Source of the DNA: Trichinella spiralis
Lineage: Eukaryota > Nematoda > Enoplea > Trichinellida > Trichinellidae
Assembly: GCA_000181795.3 (NCBI GenBank)
Contig: CM012954.1
Location: 10,166,122 to 10,230,121 of the forward strand
Reading direction: 5' to 3'
DNA length: 64,000 bases
Below, one piece after another: positions 16,768 to 28,903 of this stretch. Under the pieces are notes generated by a model. That model saw only the letters and a program-made list of their open reading frames with translations, was not told where the DNA came from and ran no database searches. Made by a program: the position numbers and the translations under genes. Numbering within the stretch: the first letter of the stretch is position 1; every line of letters begins with the position of its first letter.

Positions 16768-17553
16768 GGGTTTGAACCGTGTAATTGTCAATTCAGCAAA
16801 CAGTGGATTCAATTAGTTTTATTTCGGTAAAATAAGTCAAATCATCAATTCAACCAAATCAAATGAGCATAATACAATTCTCACTCTGGCGGAACCTTCA
16901 TACTGTATTCAATGTAAAATCAAGATTTAGTCTAATGCATTTAGTATGTTTGAAAATTTTTCATTTTATTTTAAGATAATAATTAATTTAAACGTTGTAG
17001 TCTAACAGCAATAATCCAATCGACTGAATAATAAATTAAATTTTCAATTATTTTACACGAAAAAAATTAATTAATTTACACTTTGAAGTGTAAAAAGATT
17101 TTTCGAAGAAATATATTATAAAGTCCCATCAGAGATGTCACAAATTCTAAGAATAAAATAAATAAATCATAATTAATCAAAAATTTACACTTAACGATGA
17201 CGATGACTGATAATTTAAACTTACTGAATTTCATACTGTATTATCTAGATAGATAGGTACATATGATATTGAGTTATTGTGAGCAATATATATTTTGTAT
17301 GAATTTGATGAATTTTCATTTAAATAACTTTCGCAATGAAGATTTTTAAAATTAGCATAGATCAATCTTCTTTATCTTGCATCTAAAAAAACAAAACAAA
17401 AAAATCATAATCCAAATAATTTACTCGAATCATTCAGAATGGAATTTTTTTTCATTTCAATAAAAATATTTCTTGAGAATGTAATTTTTAAATTAAAAAA
17501 AATAAAATAGTTATTTCAGAAAAGCAAGAACAATGCTATGCTGTTCATTGTTG
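16768..17553. other. Intergenic, between the CDK11 start and the chitin-binding gene's 3' end
   Basis: AT-rich, with no frame or RNA gene recognised. It must hold the CDK11 promoter and the 3' UTR of the chitin-binding gene, both on the minus strand. Confidence 0.6.
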
Positions 17554-18620
17554 CTAAACTTGCGTGACGCTTGTCGCCTGGTACTTGGGCTTTCTGGTTC
17601 CCAGTCGAACTGGCTTTGCTCTTTGCCTGGTCCTGAGGAAATATCTTGAATTTTCTACACTTCCGTCAGCTGAAAGTTCCCTCTGGAAAATGGAAATCCA
17701 ATTGTTTCCCCTACTGATAACTGTATTGTTGTGACCGGTGAATACGCTATTTTGGAAGCTTGTTTTCGTTCTAAAGCTGAACGAGTGTTGCGATTGTACA
17801 GAGTTCGTTTGTTTTGTCTGCTGATTGGAACCGAACGGTGCTTTGGTTACTCGACCAATTTCCGGCACCGAAACAACAAGAGGTTTCGCCACAGCACGAG
17901 GTGAAGTATTTGCATGCGCAGAAGCAGTAATCAACGGAGATGGTGTCGTTTTCGTCATCGCCATCGTCGAAAATGAGTCAACCGACGACAAATGAGTCGG
18001 CTTCATTGTTGTTATTCTTCGCCAAGGATGCACCGTTTTCCTCGTTCTAACCACCGGTGGCCTTTGGGTTGTTCTTATCATTGCTCGTGTTGGAATATTG
18101 ATGCTTTTCGTTGTCGCAGTTGAAGACGAGCTTGTCCGCCGCCCTTCGCCTGTTGCAGATTGCGTTGGATTTATTATTCGGTTGGTGAGTTTTCGGGTCC
18201 GAATGACATTCGGCAAATGGGTGGTTTTCAATGTCGTGATTGGAGCTCGGGTAGGCTGTTGCGTTGTTTCCACTGTGCTACCTTGGTGGAATGGTGAAGT
18301 TGAAGCTGCAATTCCCCTTGATGACCCTCCGCAAGCAACCACATGAGCTTTGTCATCACATATACCGTTGTCGGGGTCGTAAAACAATCTCGCTCCCACA
18401 CAGTAAAACATAAAATCATTGCCATTGTGGCACAAGAAATAAATCTTCGAACAACTGTTTCTTGGATCTGCATAATAGCCATTCGGCAAATTCTTGCAAT
18501 CCACCGACAAAGCTAAATTAATGAATGAAATTAAATATGTTGGATTGAAATCATAAAATTCTAGCACAGCCAACTTTCGAAATACTCACTGGAATAAATA
18601 TAATTAGTAGCAGCAGACGT

Positions 18621-18652
<32 letters not shown>

Positions 18653-21428
18653 TAGTAGAAGTAGTAGCGGTGATAATAGTAGGAGCAGGAGTAGCAGTAG
18701 CAGCAGGTTGATTAGTAGTATGTAGTGGTGAAATTGAAATCCATTCTACAATTTCTCCGCATAGTGGAATAGCTGATTTGTAGTTACACTGATCAGTGTC
18801 AGGATCATAATACGTGCCCGGAGGGCACGGCTGCATGAAAGAGAATCCACCAACACACGCGAAATAGTAAGGTTTACATGCGCTTGCTGCCCAATTACCA
18901 TCAGGAAGATTTTCACAATTAAATGACAATGTTGGTAATGAATTTGATGATGCTGTTGTTGGTGTTGCTTCCGTGCTCAGGATTCGCAAATTATTACTCC
19001 GTCCGAAACGACTGCAGGCAGGAACCATTCGAAACAAATCACATTTGTCTGACTGGACGTCGTAATATTTACCAAATTCACAGTGACGTTGAACCAAATA
19101 GCCATTAAAACATGTATAATATTTGCTACTGCAATTTTGCATCGGATCAGGATAATTCTCATTTACCAAAGGAGAACAAAAATTTGTTTCTAAAAAATTA
19201 GCTGTAAAATGGAAATCATTTCCATACCAAAAAGAAAACAACATACACAGTACCTTTCATACTAATCTTAGATGGTAAATTTGATTCTTGATTACAGTAA
19301 GCAATATTTTCATACGGAGAACAGATTCGCGACACCGGATCAAAATACAATCCTGACGAACAGAATAATTTAAATGCAACTTCATCAATACACTGATAAT
19401 AGAAATTGAAACATCCTTTTCCAGAAATACTGTAATTTCCATCTCCAATTCCATGACAATCAAATTCATCTATACAAACAAATATTTCAATTTACAAAAA
19501 TTTGTAATTAGTTTAAAAGAAAAAAAAGCAAATCATACCAGTTTGATTTTCACTGTAAAAACTTTGTTCAGTGGTTGAAGAACGAAGTTCCAATTGACAA
19601 GAAGTTATTTTTTCTTCACGAGCACAATTTTTATTTTTTGGATCGAACAATAACGTATCTTTGCACTTTTTTAAAGTTGCAATTGGAAAATCAGAAGCAT
19701 TTTCACATTCGATGTAAAACTGCGAACAACTGTCATCAGAAATTGCATGCTTGCCAACAACCATTTGATCAGAACATTTTACTGGAAAATCTAAAAACAA
19801 TGCATAGAATAAATAGTATTCGATTTTCTGCTTTCATTAATTGTAATAATTAAAACAAAACTGTAACAACAGTATTAGAAAACAAAAATATTTTATACAT
19901 AATGTAAAAACAAAAATTTTGCTAATAATAATTTTAATATGTATGAAGCTTACTAATAAAAGATTGTTCAGTTTCATTTTTGTAGCCTGACCAAATGTTG
20001 CAAATTTTCGATACCTTTTTATGAACGCAACGATTCTGATCAGAATCAAAATAAAATTCATATGAGCATTTCATTAATATTGGCGTACTGTTCTGCTGGC
20101 AGTAAATGTAAAACTTTGAACAAACATTCAGAGCAATAGGATTCATTCCTTTTGTCATGTTGCTACAAGTCGAATAAGAATCTGAAAATCAAGGTTTATC
20201 ATTTACATTATTATACAATACAGATATGCATTTATTCCACGTGCTCGTCCCTGTTTCCATATGCTAATTTGTAATTACTGTGAATGCTGACTGCACTTAC
20301 TGAAATTTGAAATAGCAGTCGAATGTGCATAATCGGTTTTGCTATGGAGTGACGATACATTGCAAACTGCAATATTTGAATTCAAATCACAACTTTTTTT
20401 GGTTGGATTGAAAAATAAACCATCTTGGCATTTTGCAATTTTCCCGAAATTATTATTTTCACAATTAATAAAAAATTGTGAGCATGCATTGTCAGCAATC
20501 GAATGACGCTTAGCATCACTGCTCAGCAGCTTCGTACAATCTACTGATATAGCTAGAAAAAATTAAAAGTTCAAATATTAGTAAAGAAAATTTACGACAA
20601 AAAAATACAAACTGAATGCATACACAATGATGAACATTCTTCAATTTCCGTATAAGGTACACACTGCTTCTTTTCTGCATCATAATACAAATATTCTCCT
20701 GGACATGTAAAGGAGGTGGCCACGCCTGCTAAACATTTGTAATATTTTCTTGAACAATTAAGAGCAACGTCAGGATATTGACCATCCGCTAAAATTTTGC
20801 AGTCAAGTGCACTTTCTTTAGGAATAGCTGAAAAATAATTCACCGCTGCCAAAATGTATTGCATTTTTCATGTTTGAAAATTTCGTTACTGTATTACTCA
20901 CATTCATTGAAACAAGCTTGCACTTCTTTCCGGGGTAAGCAAGTTTCTTGTAAAACATCGAAATACAAAGGATCAGGACATTTCATTACAGTAGTCACTT
21001 GTTGAAAGCAGTGGTAAAATACTGGTGAACATGGATGATCAGGATGCGAATACTTTCCATCGGATACGTAGGAACAATTAAATTCTAAAAAATAAATTCA
21101 AATAAGTCAGTAGTACAATTACACTGAAATTCATCGACAAAAAATAGAGAAATATCTGATAATAATATCGATAATTTATTAAAATAATTTTACAATATAA
21201 TATATAACAGACGATCAAGCACCGAGAGATGTTTAAAAATGTTTAAAAAGTGCTTTGGTCAAAAGAGTTTTACCAGTTTGGCTTGCCGAACAGCAGCAGC
21301 AACTCAACGATGCCAACAAAGACAAAAGCAGAGCAAAAGCTGCCTTAAAGAGAGAAAAAAAACAAAATAAAACCTTTGATAAAGTAGATGCAAATGAATA
21401 ATCGATCGCTTACCGTTTCATCAATCAT
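17554..21428 (-). CDS. Secreted multi-domain chitin-binding protein (nine CBM14 / peritrophin-A domains)
   Basis: Ten exons give 996 aa: 21414..21428, 21274..21343, 20902..21084, 20624..20827, 20301..20552, 19954..20181, 19539..19790, 19254..19469, 18590..19201, 17554..18512. MIDET plus the Leu/Cys-rich exon 2 form a signal peptide. Exons 3-8 each encode one six-Cys CBM14 domain, exon 9 two and exon 10 one, followed by a ~250-residue Thr/Ser/Pro-rich mucin-like tail. Typical domain strings are CKILADGQYPDVALNCSRKY, FTCPGEYLYYDAEKKQC and CPPGTYYDPDTDQC. All internal introns after exon 2 are phase 1. An alternative exon 9 acceptor at 19189 keeps the frame. CBM14 proteins bind chitin; in nematodes, CBD-1/CPG-type proteins build the eggshell and cuticle, and arthropod relatives line the gut. 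An extracellular matrix role is likely, but the tissue is unknown. Confidence 0.9.
18616..18680. repeat. Coding triplet microsatellite (Thr/Ala run)
   Basis: GTA/GCA triplet tract inside exon 9 of the chitin-binding gene. On the coding strand it gives consecutive Thr then Ala residues in the linker between domains 8 and 9, so length variation would be tolerated in frame. Confidence 0.85.
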
Positions 21429-22853
21429 TGCGTGCAATTATGATTATTATTATTATTTTCCACTTTGTGGTGCAATGCTAAAATGATCGATTAGCGCTTC
21501 GACTTGGGGATTTGTTGCATATTTAAAATTTCAGGTCAAAGCCTTGAGCGGTTCGTTTCGCACTGGGTATTCATTTGTATTCAATTTCAATTGTCACAAT
21601 TCTTCTAACAATAACTTCTAATTTAAATGACAAAATTCTGCTGGGTCCTTTTTTCTTATTCTTTGCAACAGCACAATTAAACATATTAAACAGAATCAAC
21701 GTCACATCAATTCAGCAAACAAGCGCTGAATTTTTAAACACTTAAATTTGCATAAAATCGAATTTCACAATTCCACTTCGACGTCGGTTAAACAAAACGC
21801 CAACTGTAGGCTGTTATGAGAAAAATGTCCAAACGATGATAATGGAAACATTTATTGTTCGTTGCTTATGCATATATCACAAAAGATTTTAAAGTTGAAT
21901 GGAACATGTTTCATCTGTGATTCAGATTTGGCATTTTTGAACAAAAAATAATCAAAAACTGCAAGCATAAATTAGGAATTATTAAAAATGTCAAAATCAA
22001 GAAAAAAATTTCCAGATCATTTCAAGTGATTCAAGTTATCACAGCGTTCGTTCCCCCTTCCAAGTCGAAGCTGAAGGGGGATGATTTGTCGTTGTATTCG
22101 AGCAAGCAAGCGTTTGGGCTTTTAGCAAATTTGTGGAATCGATTTTTAAAAACGAGACAACGATGCACGCAGAAGGGGAAATTTTTTCAACCGAACCAAC
22201 ATTTATAACAACCGCTGGGCAAAAACCGTTTGAAAATTATGCTCAGAATTGAACAGACAATCTTAAACAACAAACACAAGAATCCGGATGTCGACGGAAC
22301 AACAAGAAAATTAAAATATCTTCTAGTACAAGATAATTCGGTCGAATTGCAATCTAAAAAATGCAATAATATCTTCTCTTCATGTTTCAGGCTTTAATTT
22401 GCAATTTATTTCAATCTACTTTTTGACAAATTGCTTTCAGCGGTAAATGAAAGTATCGGTCGTAAAATTTGAAATTACTCTTCGCGGGTTATTGTTATGG
22501 CCCTTATTTCTGGATAAGATGGGAAATTTTATTGAACATAATATAAAAAGGAGCATTACATGCCAACGGTGGTTGTTATTGATCGTCGACATGTTGTTTG
22601 TCATGTGTCAACATATCATGGCAATTTTATAAAGTATTAAAATTTCATTCTAAAAATGAAAAATAAATTGACACTGAATTCAGAAAATTAGCATAACGTC
22701 TCAAATACAGTAATATTAAATGTAGTGTAAAAGCAATGCAATGTTCTAATAATAATACAGTTTTTACATTTGCGAATTGCATGCACCATCGTATCGGTAA
22801 TATTTGATTAACTGTTTAAAAATGGGGAAAAGTCATTTTTCTTGAATATAAGG

Positions 22854-22861
22854 TATAAAAG
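22854..22861 (+). promoter_or_regulatory. TATA box candidate, distal
   Basis: TATAAAAG followed within ~150 bp by a perfect donor consensus (GAGC|GTAAGTAG near 23002). It could initiate an upstream first exon of the receptor gene. Confidence 0.45.
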
Positions 22862-22930
22862 ATAGGGGGCGTTTGATATCCAGTGGTTCCAGTGAGAATC
22901 CTGAATCAGATATGTTTATCAGACGCAGCC

Positions 22931-22944
22931 TGACACGCGTGTCA
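22931..22944. promoter_or_regulatory. 14-bp perfect palindrome TGACACGCGTGTCA
   Basis: Self-complementary site 70 bp downstream of the distal TATA box, in unusually GC-rich local sequence. A dimeric transcription-factor site is a reasonable guess; the factor is unknown. Confidence 0.4.
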
Positions 22945-23190
22945 GTTTTCAACTCTGCCGCCGCTTGTTGTTCATCATCTATCATAAAATTAGTGTGGAT
23001 ACATACTCAGATGAGCGTAAGTAGCATAACAGCATACGAACAGGAGCACATGAACACACAAAGCAACAACACACGACTGGCGTGGTGATTTTAAAATAAA
23101 AAAGAACAAGAAGAAAAATAAGAAAAGCCAGAAAACAACATTTTCGTTTCTTTTTTTTAATTTCTGTTTTTTTCTTCTTCTTTGGTGCAG

Positions 23191-23198
23191 TATAAAAG
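23191..23198 (+). promoter_or_regulatory. TATA box candidate, proximal
   Basis: TATAAAAG 395 bp before the receptor ATG, following a pyrimidine-rich stretch. It is the better-placed core promoter for the receptor gene. Confidence 0.5.
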
Positions 23199-23592
23199 AG
23201 CTTCAGCCTGGCATCGTTTCGAAGAAATTAAACAACAAGCCTGGGTGGTTCTTAAACCACAAGCCAAACGACCACCCACTCAAGACCGGCCGATCGTACG
23301 GCACCACTGCTGCAGCTAATGAAGTTGACAGACGCAATTATACCACCACCATCATCATCATCATCTTCCTTATCCTTATCATCATCATCATCATCATCAC
23401 AAACGCAGAACTGACAATCAGCAATCTTGCAACGTTGTCAATGATCGTCGCCGTTCAGAAGATTTAAATAAAACTTTGAAACACAAAATTTTTTTTTAAT
23501 ACAGAAACAAAGATACTGAACTATCATCGACCACATTTTCACTGCATTTCAAATACACTGCATACAACAGTTGCTCATTTGCAAAGTCGCCC

Positions 23593-26500
23593 ATGCAACA
23601 AAATCATGCAACCAGCACCAGCACTTTGATCGTACTTGTCACTTGTAAGAGTTGATTTTGATTGATTAATTAATTCATTATCTCATTATAAAATACTTTC
23701 AGGCTGCTCTTTTGCTGTTAAAGCAATGAAAGCCGAACGTCAGCTTTATGAAGATTTACTCTATTTGTATAATAAAGTTGCAAGACCAGTTAAAAATGCT
23801 TCCGAAGTGCTCGAAGTAAAATTTGGCGCTTCGTTGATTCGTATCATCGACGTGGTAAGTATACATTAAATTTATCAATTTCCCATACAGTTTCCTTTCA
23901 TTCCCCTCAACAAAACAGTATTTTTAAAAATATACTTGCATACTGCAAGTATATTTTAGAAATGTTGTTATTGAAGAAATTCACCTAGGGAAAAAATTGT
24001 CACTCTCGATTTTTGCAAACCTATTTATATTTGATACTGAAAAATATCATATGAAAAACGTTTATTATTTTCGTTCAAAATGTGATTTTCAAACTAGCAC
24101 TGATATCTATTCTGTTAATTATGGTCATTCTGATCAACAATTTCAAAAATGCAACTACTTTCAAGTGATCAGATAAATAACTGATAAATTTTAAAACAGA
24201 AAATCAAATTTCACAAACAGTGAAATTGTTGTCCAATTATCCATCTATTAAAAATATGAATCACTGAATATATTTTTTAAACATTCATGCATTTAGTACT
24301 GTTTCATTCAACTTTAAATGTTATTCAATACATTTTCAAATCTTTGTAAACTTTTAACATCTACACACACTGTTATTCATTCTGATTAGCATGAGCATCA
24401 CCACCACCAATCATCATTATTATTATTATTATGATTAGAAAAAGAATAAACATCCTGAACAATTTGTAATGATGAAATCGAGCAAGATATTGTTGCCATT
24501 TCAAATAAGAGAGCACTAGCAATAATTTTCTATGTTAGAAATTTGAAACTGAAATATAAGTAAAATTAAATCAGCCATAACTTTTACATCGTCTAGAACG
24601 CTAATAACATTTATGAGCTTGTTCAATGTCAATGCAAAGCTTCCTTAAAATGGCTGCATTGGAAAATCTTGCAACTCAATAAAACAATAAATTTTCACAT
24701 CTAGATGAAGAAAAGATTAATAAAAAAGATAAAAAAAAATTGTTAGTTCATTAATAAATTTTGATTCTAGTATTACTACCATTTATGTTGAACATATTTT
24801 TCTGATTTTGTTTGATATTTCCTTTTCATAGGATGAAAAGAATCAAGTTTTAACTACAAATCTTTGGTTAGAAATGGTAAGTAACAACACCTTCTCAATT
24901 ATGTGCCAAAAATCAAAAAAATTGCTTTCTTAATTTTTGATAAAAATGTCACACTTTAAGATGAATGTTGCAAAAACTGTTGCTATTTCGATTTCTCCCC
25001 TAATTATAAGAATTTATAATTCTATCACTCATCTTTCAGCAGTGGACCGACTCTAAGTTGACGTGGAATCCAGAAAATTATGCTGGCATTAAAAAGCTGC
25101 ACATTCCAGCAGAATATATTTGGACACCAGACATACTTTTGTACAATTGGTTTGGATCACTATTATTGTTATTATTATTATTATTATTTTATTTTATTTT
25201 ATTCTGAGAAATAAGAATTTCATTCTATTGCTGAATATTTCAGCGCTGATGGACATCCCCATGTCACAATTAATACCGATGCACTAGTCTATTATGATGG
25301 AAAAGTGTTGTGGAAGCCGCCTGGCATTTATAAATCATTCTGTCAAGTAATTTATAAATTAATTTCAATCATTCAATACTTTAAATTTATAAATTCAAAT
25401 AACAATTATATTTACCGAAAAACTTATCATACATAATAACAGAGATTTAAGAAGTAAATCTATCTTCATTTTTTGAAATTAAATTATTTGAATGGACATT
25501 TTTCAACTAAAATGAACTGAATGATGAGAAAGGAAATAAATGGAAAGAAGAAAAAATAATAAAGAAAGCAAAATTTTCAATCAAAACGCAGTTTGTGCAT
25601 GTTTGCCGAAATGTGATAGCTGTGTTTTATGGAATGAAATTCTTGCCTGACGTGAGCAAAAACGTGCATGTCAATAACACACTCCAACTAAATATTAACA
25701 ATCATGTTAAAAAGTTGACGAAACTTTGGCTATTATCAAAAATTAAGCTGTACACAAGAGTTGCATTTTATTTTAATTTTACCTTGCTTTTACTTGTTTC
25801 AGATAACTACATTTGGAGCAGAATAAAGTGTGTGGGGGAGGAAGGGGGGAGGAGGGGGAACAATCTAATATAAATCTTTTTAATAATAATAAAAAACAAA
25901 ATTATTAAATCATTTAATTTATATTATCAAAAAATTATAGAATTTCTTTCTTTCTATCAATTTCTCATAAATTAGAAGGCAGAAATCTTTTCAATCAGAT
26001 GAATAGCAGCTGACAAAGTCTTCAATTATTACTGAAGCATAGATTGAAAATTTTAATCCTAGTTATTTGAAACAGCCACCAATGACATTTTCCAAATCTC
26101 TTATTTTCTACACGACTATAGCTTTCGATGAAAAAGCAACGTCTGTCATTCACTTTCAGAATTTGAAAATTGAAATTTCCATGCACTTGCATAATAATGT
26201 CTAGAAAAGGAGATGAAATGAAAATATTAATTTCAGATCGATATCCAATATTTTCCATATGATTTGCAACGATGCTACATGAAATTCGGTGGCTGGACGT
26301 ACAACGGGTTCTACTTGGACATGCGACAAATTCCAACCAGTGGCCATAATCTCATCAACACGGCCGATGAGTTCGGCAGAAATGTATGGCGTCTACACGA
26401 AGGCATGGATCTCTCCTATTTTTACGAGTAAAACTTACATAATCCAATATCAGTGCGTCAAAAATTAATAATCCTCCTCATTGGAAAATATTTTCAAGGA

Positions 26501-28604
26501 GTTCTGGTTGGGATCTACTGGAATTAACTAGCGATCGTCACGAAGTGCTTTATCCAGGATGTTGTGGACAAGACTTTTACATCGATATCACTTTTTACAT
26601 CACCCTACGACGAAAAACATTATTTTACACTGTTAACCTGATCTTGCCTTGCATGTTAATTGCCATTTTAACTACGTTTGTATTTTACTTGCCAACATCC
26701 TGTCGTGACAAGATCACGTTCTCAATTTCAATTCTAGTAACACTAATTGTATTCGTGCTAGTGCTGGTCGATCTAATTCCGCCAACAAGCTTAGTCATTC
26801 CGTTGATTGCAAAATTTTTACTATTCACCTTGTCGTTGGTAACAGTTTCCATAATTGTATCAGTGATCACTTTGGATATTAACCATCGAGATGGTTGCAC
26901 GCATAAAATGCCCAAATGGATCCGTTGGCTTTTCTTGAAAAAATTACCCCGTCTTTTGCATATGAAACTGCCCGAAAAATGTGAATCACCCAAAGAAGCG
27001 GAACGCAGCCGTCGACTGTGGGCAAAATTACGTGGACAAAGTGAACAGCTCAATCGTCGCCAAAGTGGATTCTTTCAAAAACTGCCCCCAACAGCCTTCC
27101 TCCGATCATCCAATTCCTCCTCACTTGCCTCGTCAATGTTCACAGACGGCCGAGAATCATCAGCTCAGCCAAATTTACTATTCATCTGTGAACCTGATCA
27201 AACCAGGAGACTGTTGCAAAAATTAATTGCCAACGTTAACTTCATTGCCGCCCACATCGCCATGCTTGAATACGATCAACGTGTAAGTTTTCTCTTTTTT
27301 TTCTCTCCTATTACTTTTTAAACCAAACGGAAAAAGCATTCCATGCATTACAATGAAAAATTTCATTATCAAATTATTAAAAGTTTCCTTGATGATGAAC
27401 TACTAACTAATGAGCAGTATAATTTTTCCACAATTAACCAATCACTAAGCTAGCTCTAGCTATTTTCAGTCTGTAAATTCTAATCCAATTTATCAAAGAT
27501 ATTAGTAAAATGTTATTCATTATTAGGCATATCCAATTTCTTCAGAAATATCATCAAAAAAAATCAGCAATTAACCATCGACTTATTCTTTTCTAAACTG
27601 AAGACAAATTTCCACTTTCCGCTGACAGTAGCTAAATATTTCTTTCTGTTTTCCAAATTAAACATCTTAATTATTACTACCACACAAATATTAAATTTAT
27701 TACAATTGCTTAGAACATGCGCATAAAGCATTTTCTGATATGTTTCTCTATGTTCATATTCGCTCTAGATTAGTTGCAAAATTAACCGTACTGAATAGAA
27801 TAAAATAACTAAACCGACTGATGACAATACTAAAACAGTTGATAAGTTGATTTTTTTTCACCACTGCTTGAACATAAATGCAACGTTCTCAATTTACACG
27901 AAATAAATCACAAAAAGCATTCAAACGTATCACATGCAATAGATTTATATAATAATTACTTTTCCATATATGAAAATAAAATTCCATGTCAGTCTAACTG
28001 AATGAATAATCAATCAATCTTTCAAAAGTGATTAATCATCAACCCTCATAAATTATCTAGTTTCTACTGATAAATGATGAAAAACCCGTTCATTGCATAT
28101 ATATAATCTATTCTTTCTCAGACAAAGGAACCAAATTCTACATACATTCAAATTTGATTGTAGATTTTTTTAAATTATAAATAATAATAAATTACAGATT
28201 AGCATAGCTGCTGACAAGCATTGCTGACGTTTGAAATTCATCATCGAAACGGGACATTCATTTGTCATTTTTCATACATGAAAGCCGTCAACAACCAATT
28301 AAAAAATCACCTATTTCCACCATTTACCTTTCTCACAGAATGAATGATGAATTCAATTTCACATTAGAATAATTATTATTTGTATTAGTAATTTTTTTTC
28401 TTCACTTTACAGCTTTCTGATGAATGGAGCTACGTAGCATCGGTAGTTGATCGTGTATTTATGATTCTATTTTCTGTGGTAAATTTGCTCGGTACGATCG
28501 TATTCGTAGCCCAGTCGCCAATACTGTACGATATTAGCCAACCACTGCCAGTGCCGGTCAAAACGCAACCACTCGGTGGAGACACGCTCAGTCACTTGTA
28601 TTAA
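23593..28604 (+). CDS. Nicotinic acetylcholine receptor subunit, alpha-type
   Basis: Eight exons give 542 aa: 23593..23644, 23703..23854, 24832..24876, 25040..25149, 25244..25346, 26237..26427, 26499..27282, 28413..28604. Residues 1-26 are a signal peptide. The ligand-binding domain includes [29 protein letters not shown] and the 13-residue Cys loop [16 protein letters not shown] vicinal Cys pair lies in loop C (YPGCCGQ, about 239-240), the hallmark of alpha subunits. M1 starts [12 protein letters not shown]2 is [20 protein letters not shown] preceded by Asp-Lys (cation-selective type), M3 is followed by a ~130-residue Ser-rich cytoplasmic loop, and M4 is near the end ([13 protein letters not shown]). 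It should be a plasma-membrane cation channel at synapses or muscle. [14 protein letters not shown] resembles the UNC-29/UNC-38 (levamisole-type) group, but the exact class is uncertain. Exon 7 could begin 6 nt later. Confidence 0.93.
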
Positions 28605-28676
28605 AATTACAACCGTTGTCTGTTGTGATTTCTGTTTCTTCAAATATATATATATATATATACAAACAACGTATGA

Positions 28677-28682
28677 AATAAA
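28677..28682 (+). terminator. Poly(A) signal AATAAA of the receptor gene
   Basis: AATAAA 73 bases after the stop codon, just past a (TA)n tract at 28645-28662. Confidence 0.6.
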
Positions 28683-28790
28683 TTTTCTCATTCTCATATT
28701 TTGCATTGACATTATAATTCAATTGTGCTCGGCAAAAATTTGGTAAAACAGAAAAATGAAGAAAGTATTTAATAATTAACTGGCTGAAGA

Positions 28791-28796
28791 TTTATT
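28791..28796 (-). terminator. Poly(A) signal AATAAA of the KLHL20 gene
   Basis: TTTATT on the plus strand, i.e. AATAAA on the minus strand, 108 bases beyond the KLHL20 stop. It is about 110 bp from the receptor gene's own signal, so the two genes are tightly tail to tail. Confidence 0.6.
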
Positions 28797-28903
28797 TATA
28801 CATGATCTAATTTGGCAACAGAAGCATGTTTAACAAACAGTAGTCATTCAGAGTAGCTAACATCCACAGTTGCGGAGAATGAAAATTTTTTTAACAATAA
28901 CAA

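Larger units (their letters stand above)
21429..23592. other. Divergent intergenic region between the chitin-binding gene (-) and the nAChR subunit (+)
   Basis: Probably carries promoters for both genes. Two strong TATA boxes face right (22854, 23191), and a donor-like GAGC|GTAAGTAG lies near 23002, so non-coding first exons of the receptor gene are possible. An 8-bp perfect hairpin stem (CCCCCTTC/GAAGGGGG) is at 22053-22080. A CAT/ATC triplet tract lies at 23343-23400. No coding gene is supported. Confidence 0.5.

Noticed and set aside
22053-22080. 8-bp perfect hairpin CCCCCTTC/GAAGGGGG
   Set aside because: Single hairpin with no neighbouring element or conservation evidence; recorded only within the intergenic entry.
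22447-22632. 61-codon plus-strand frame (MKVSVVKFEITLRGLLLW...)
   Set aside because: No domain, no splice continuity, and located in a promoter interval.
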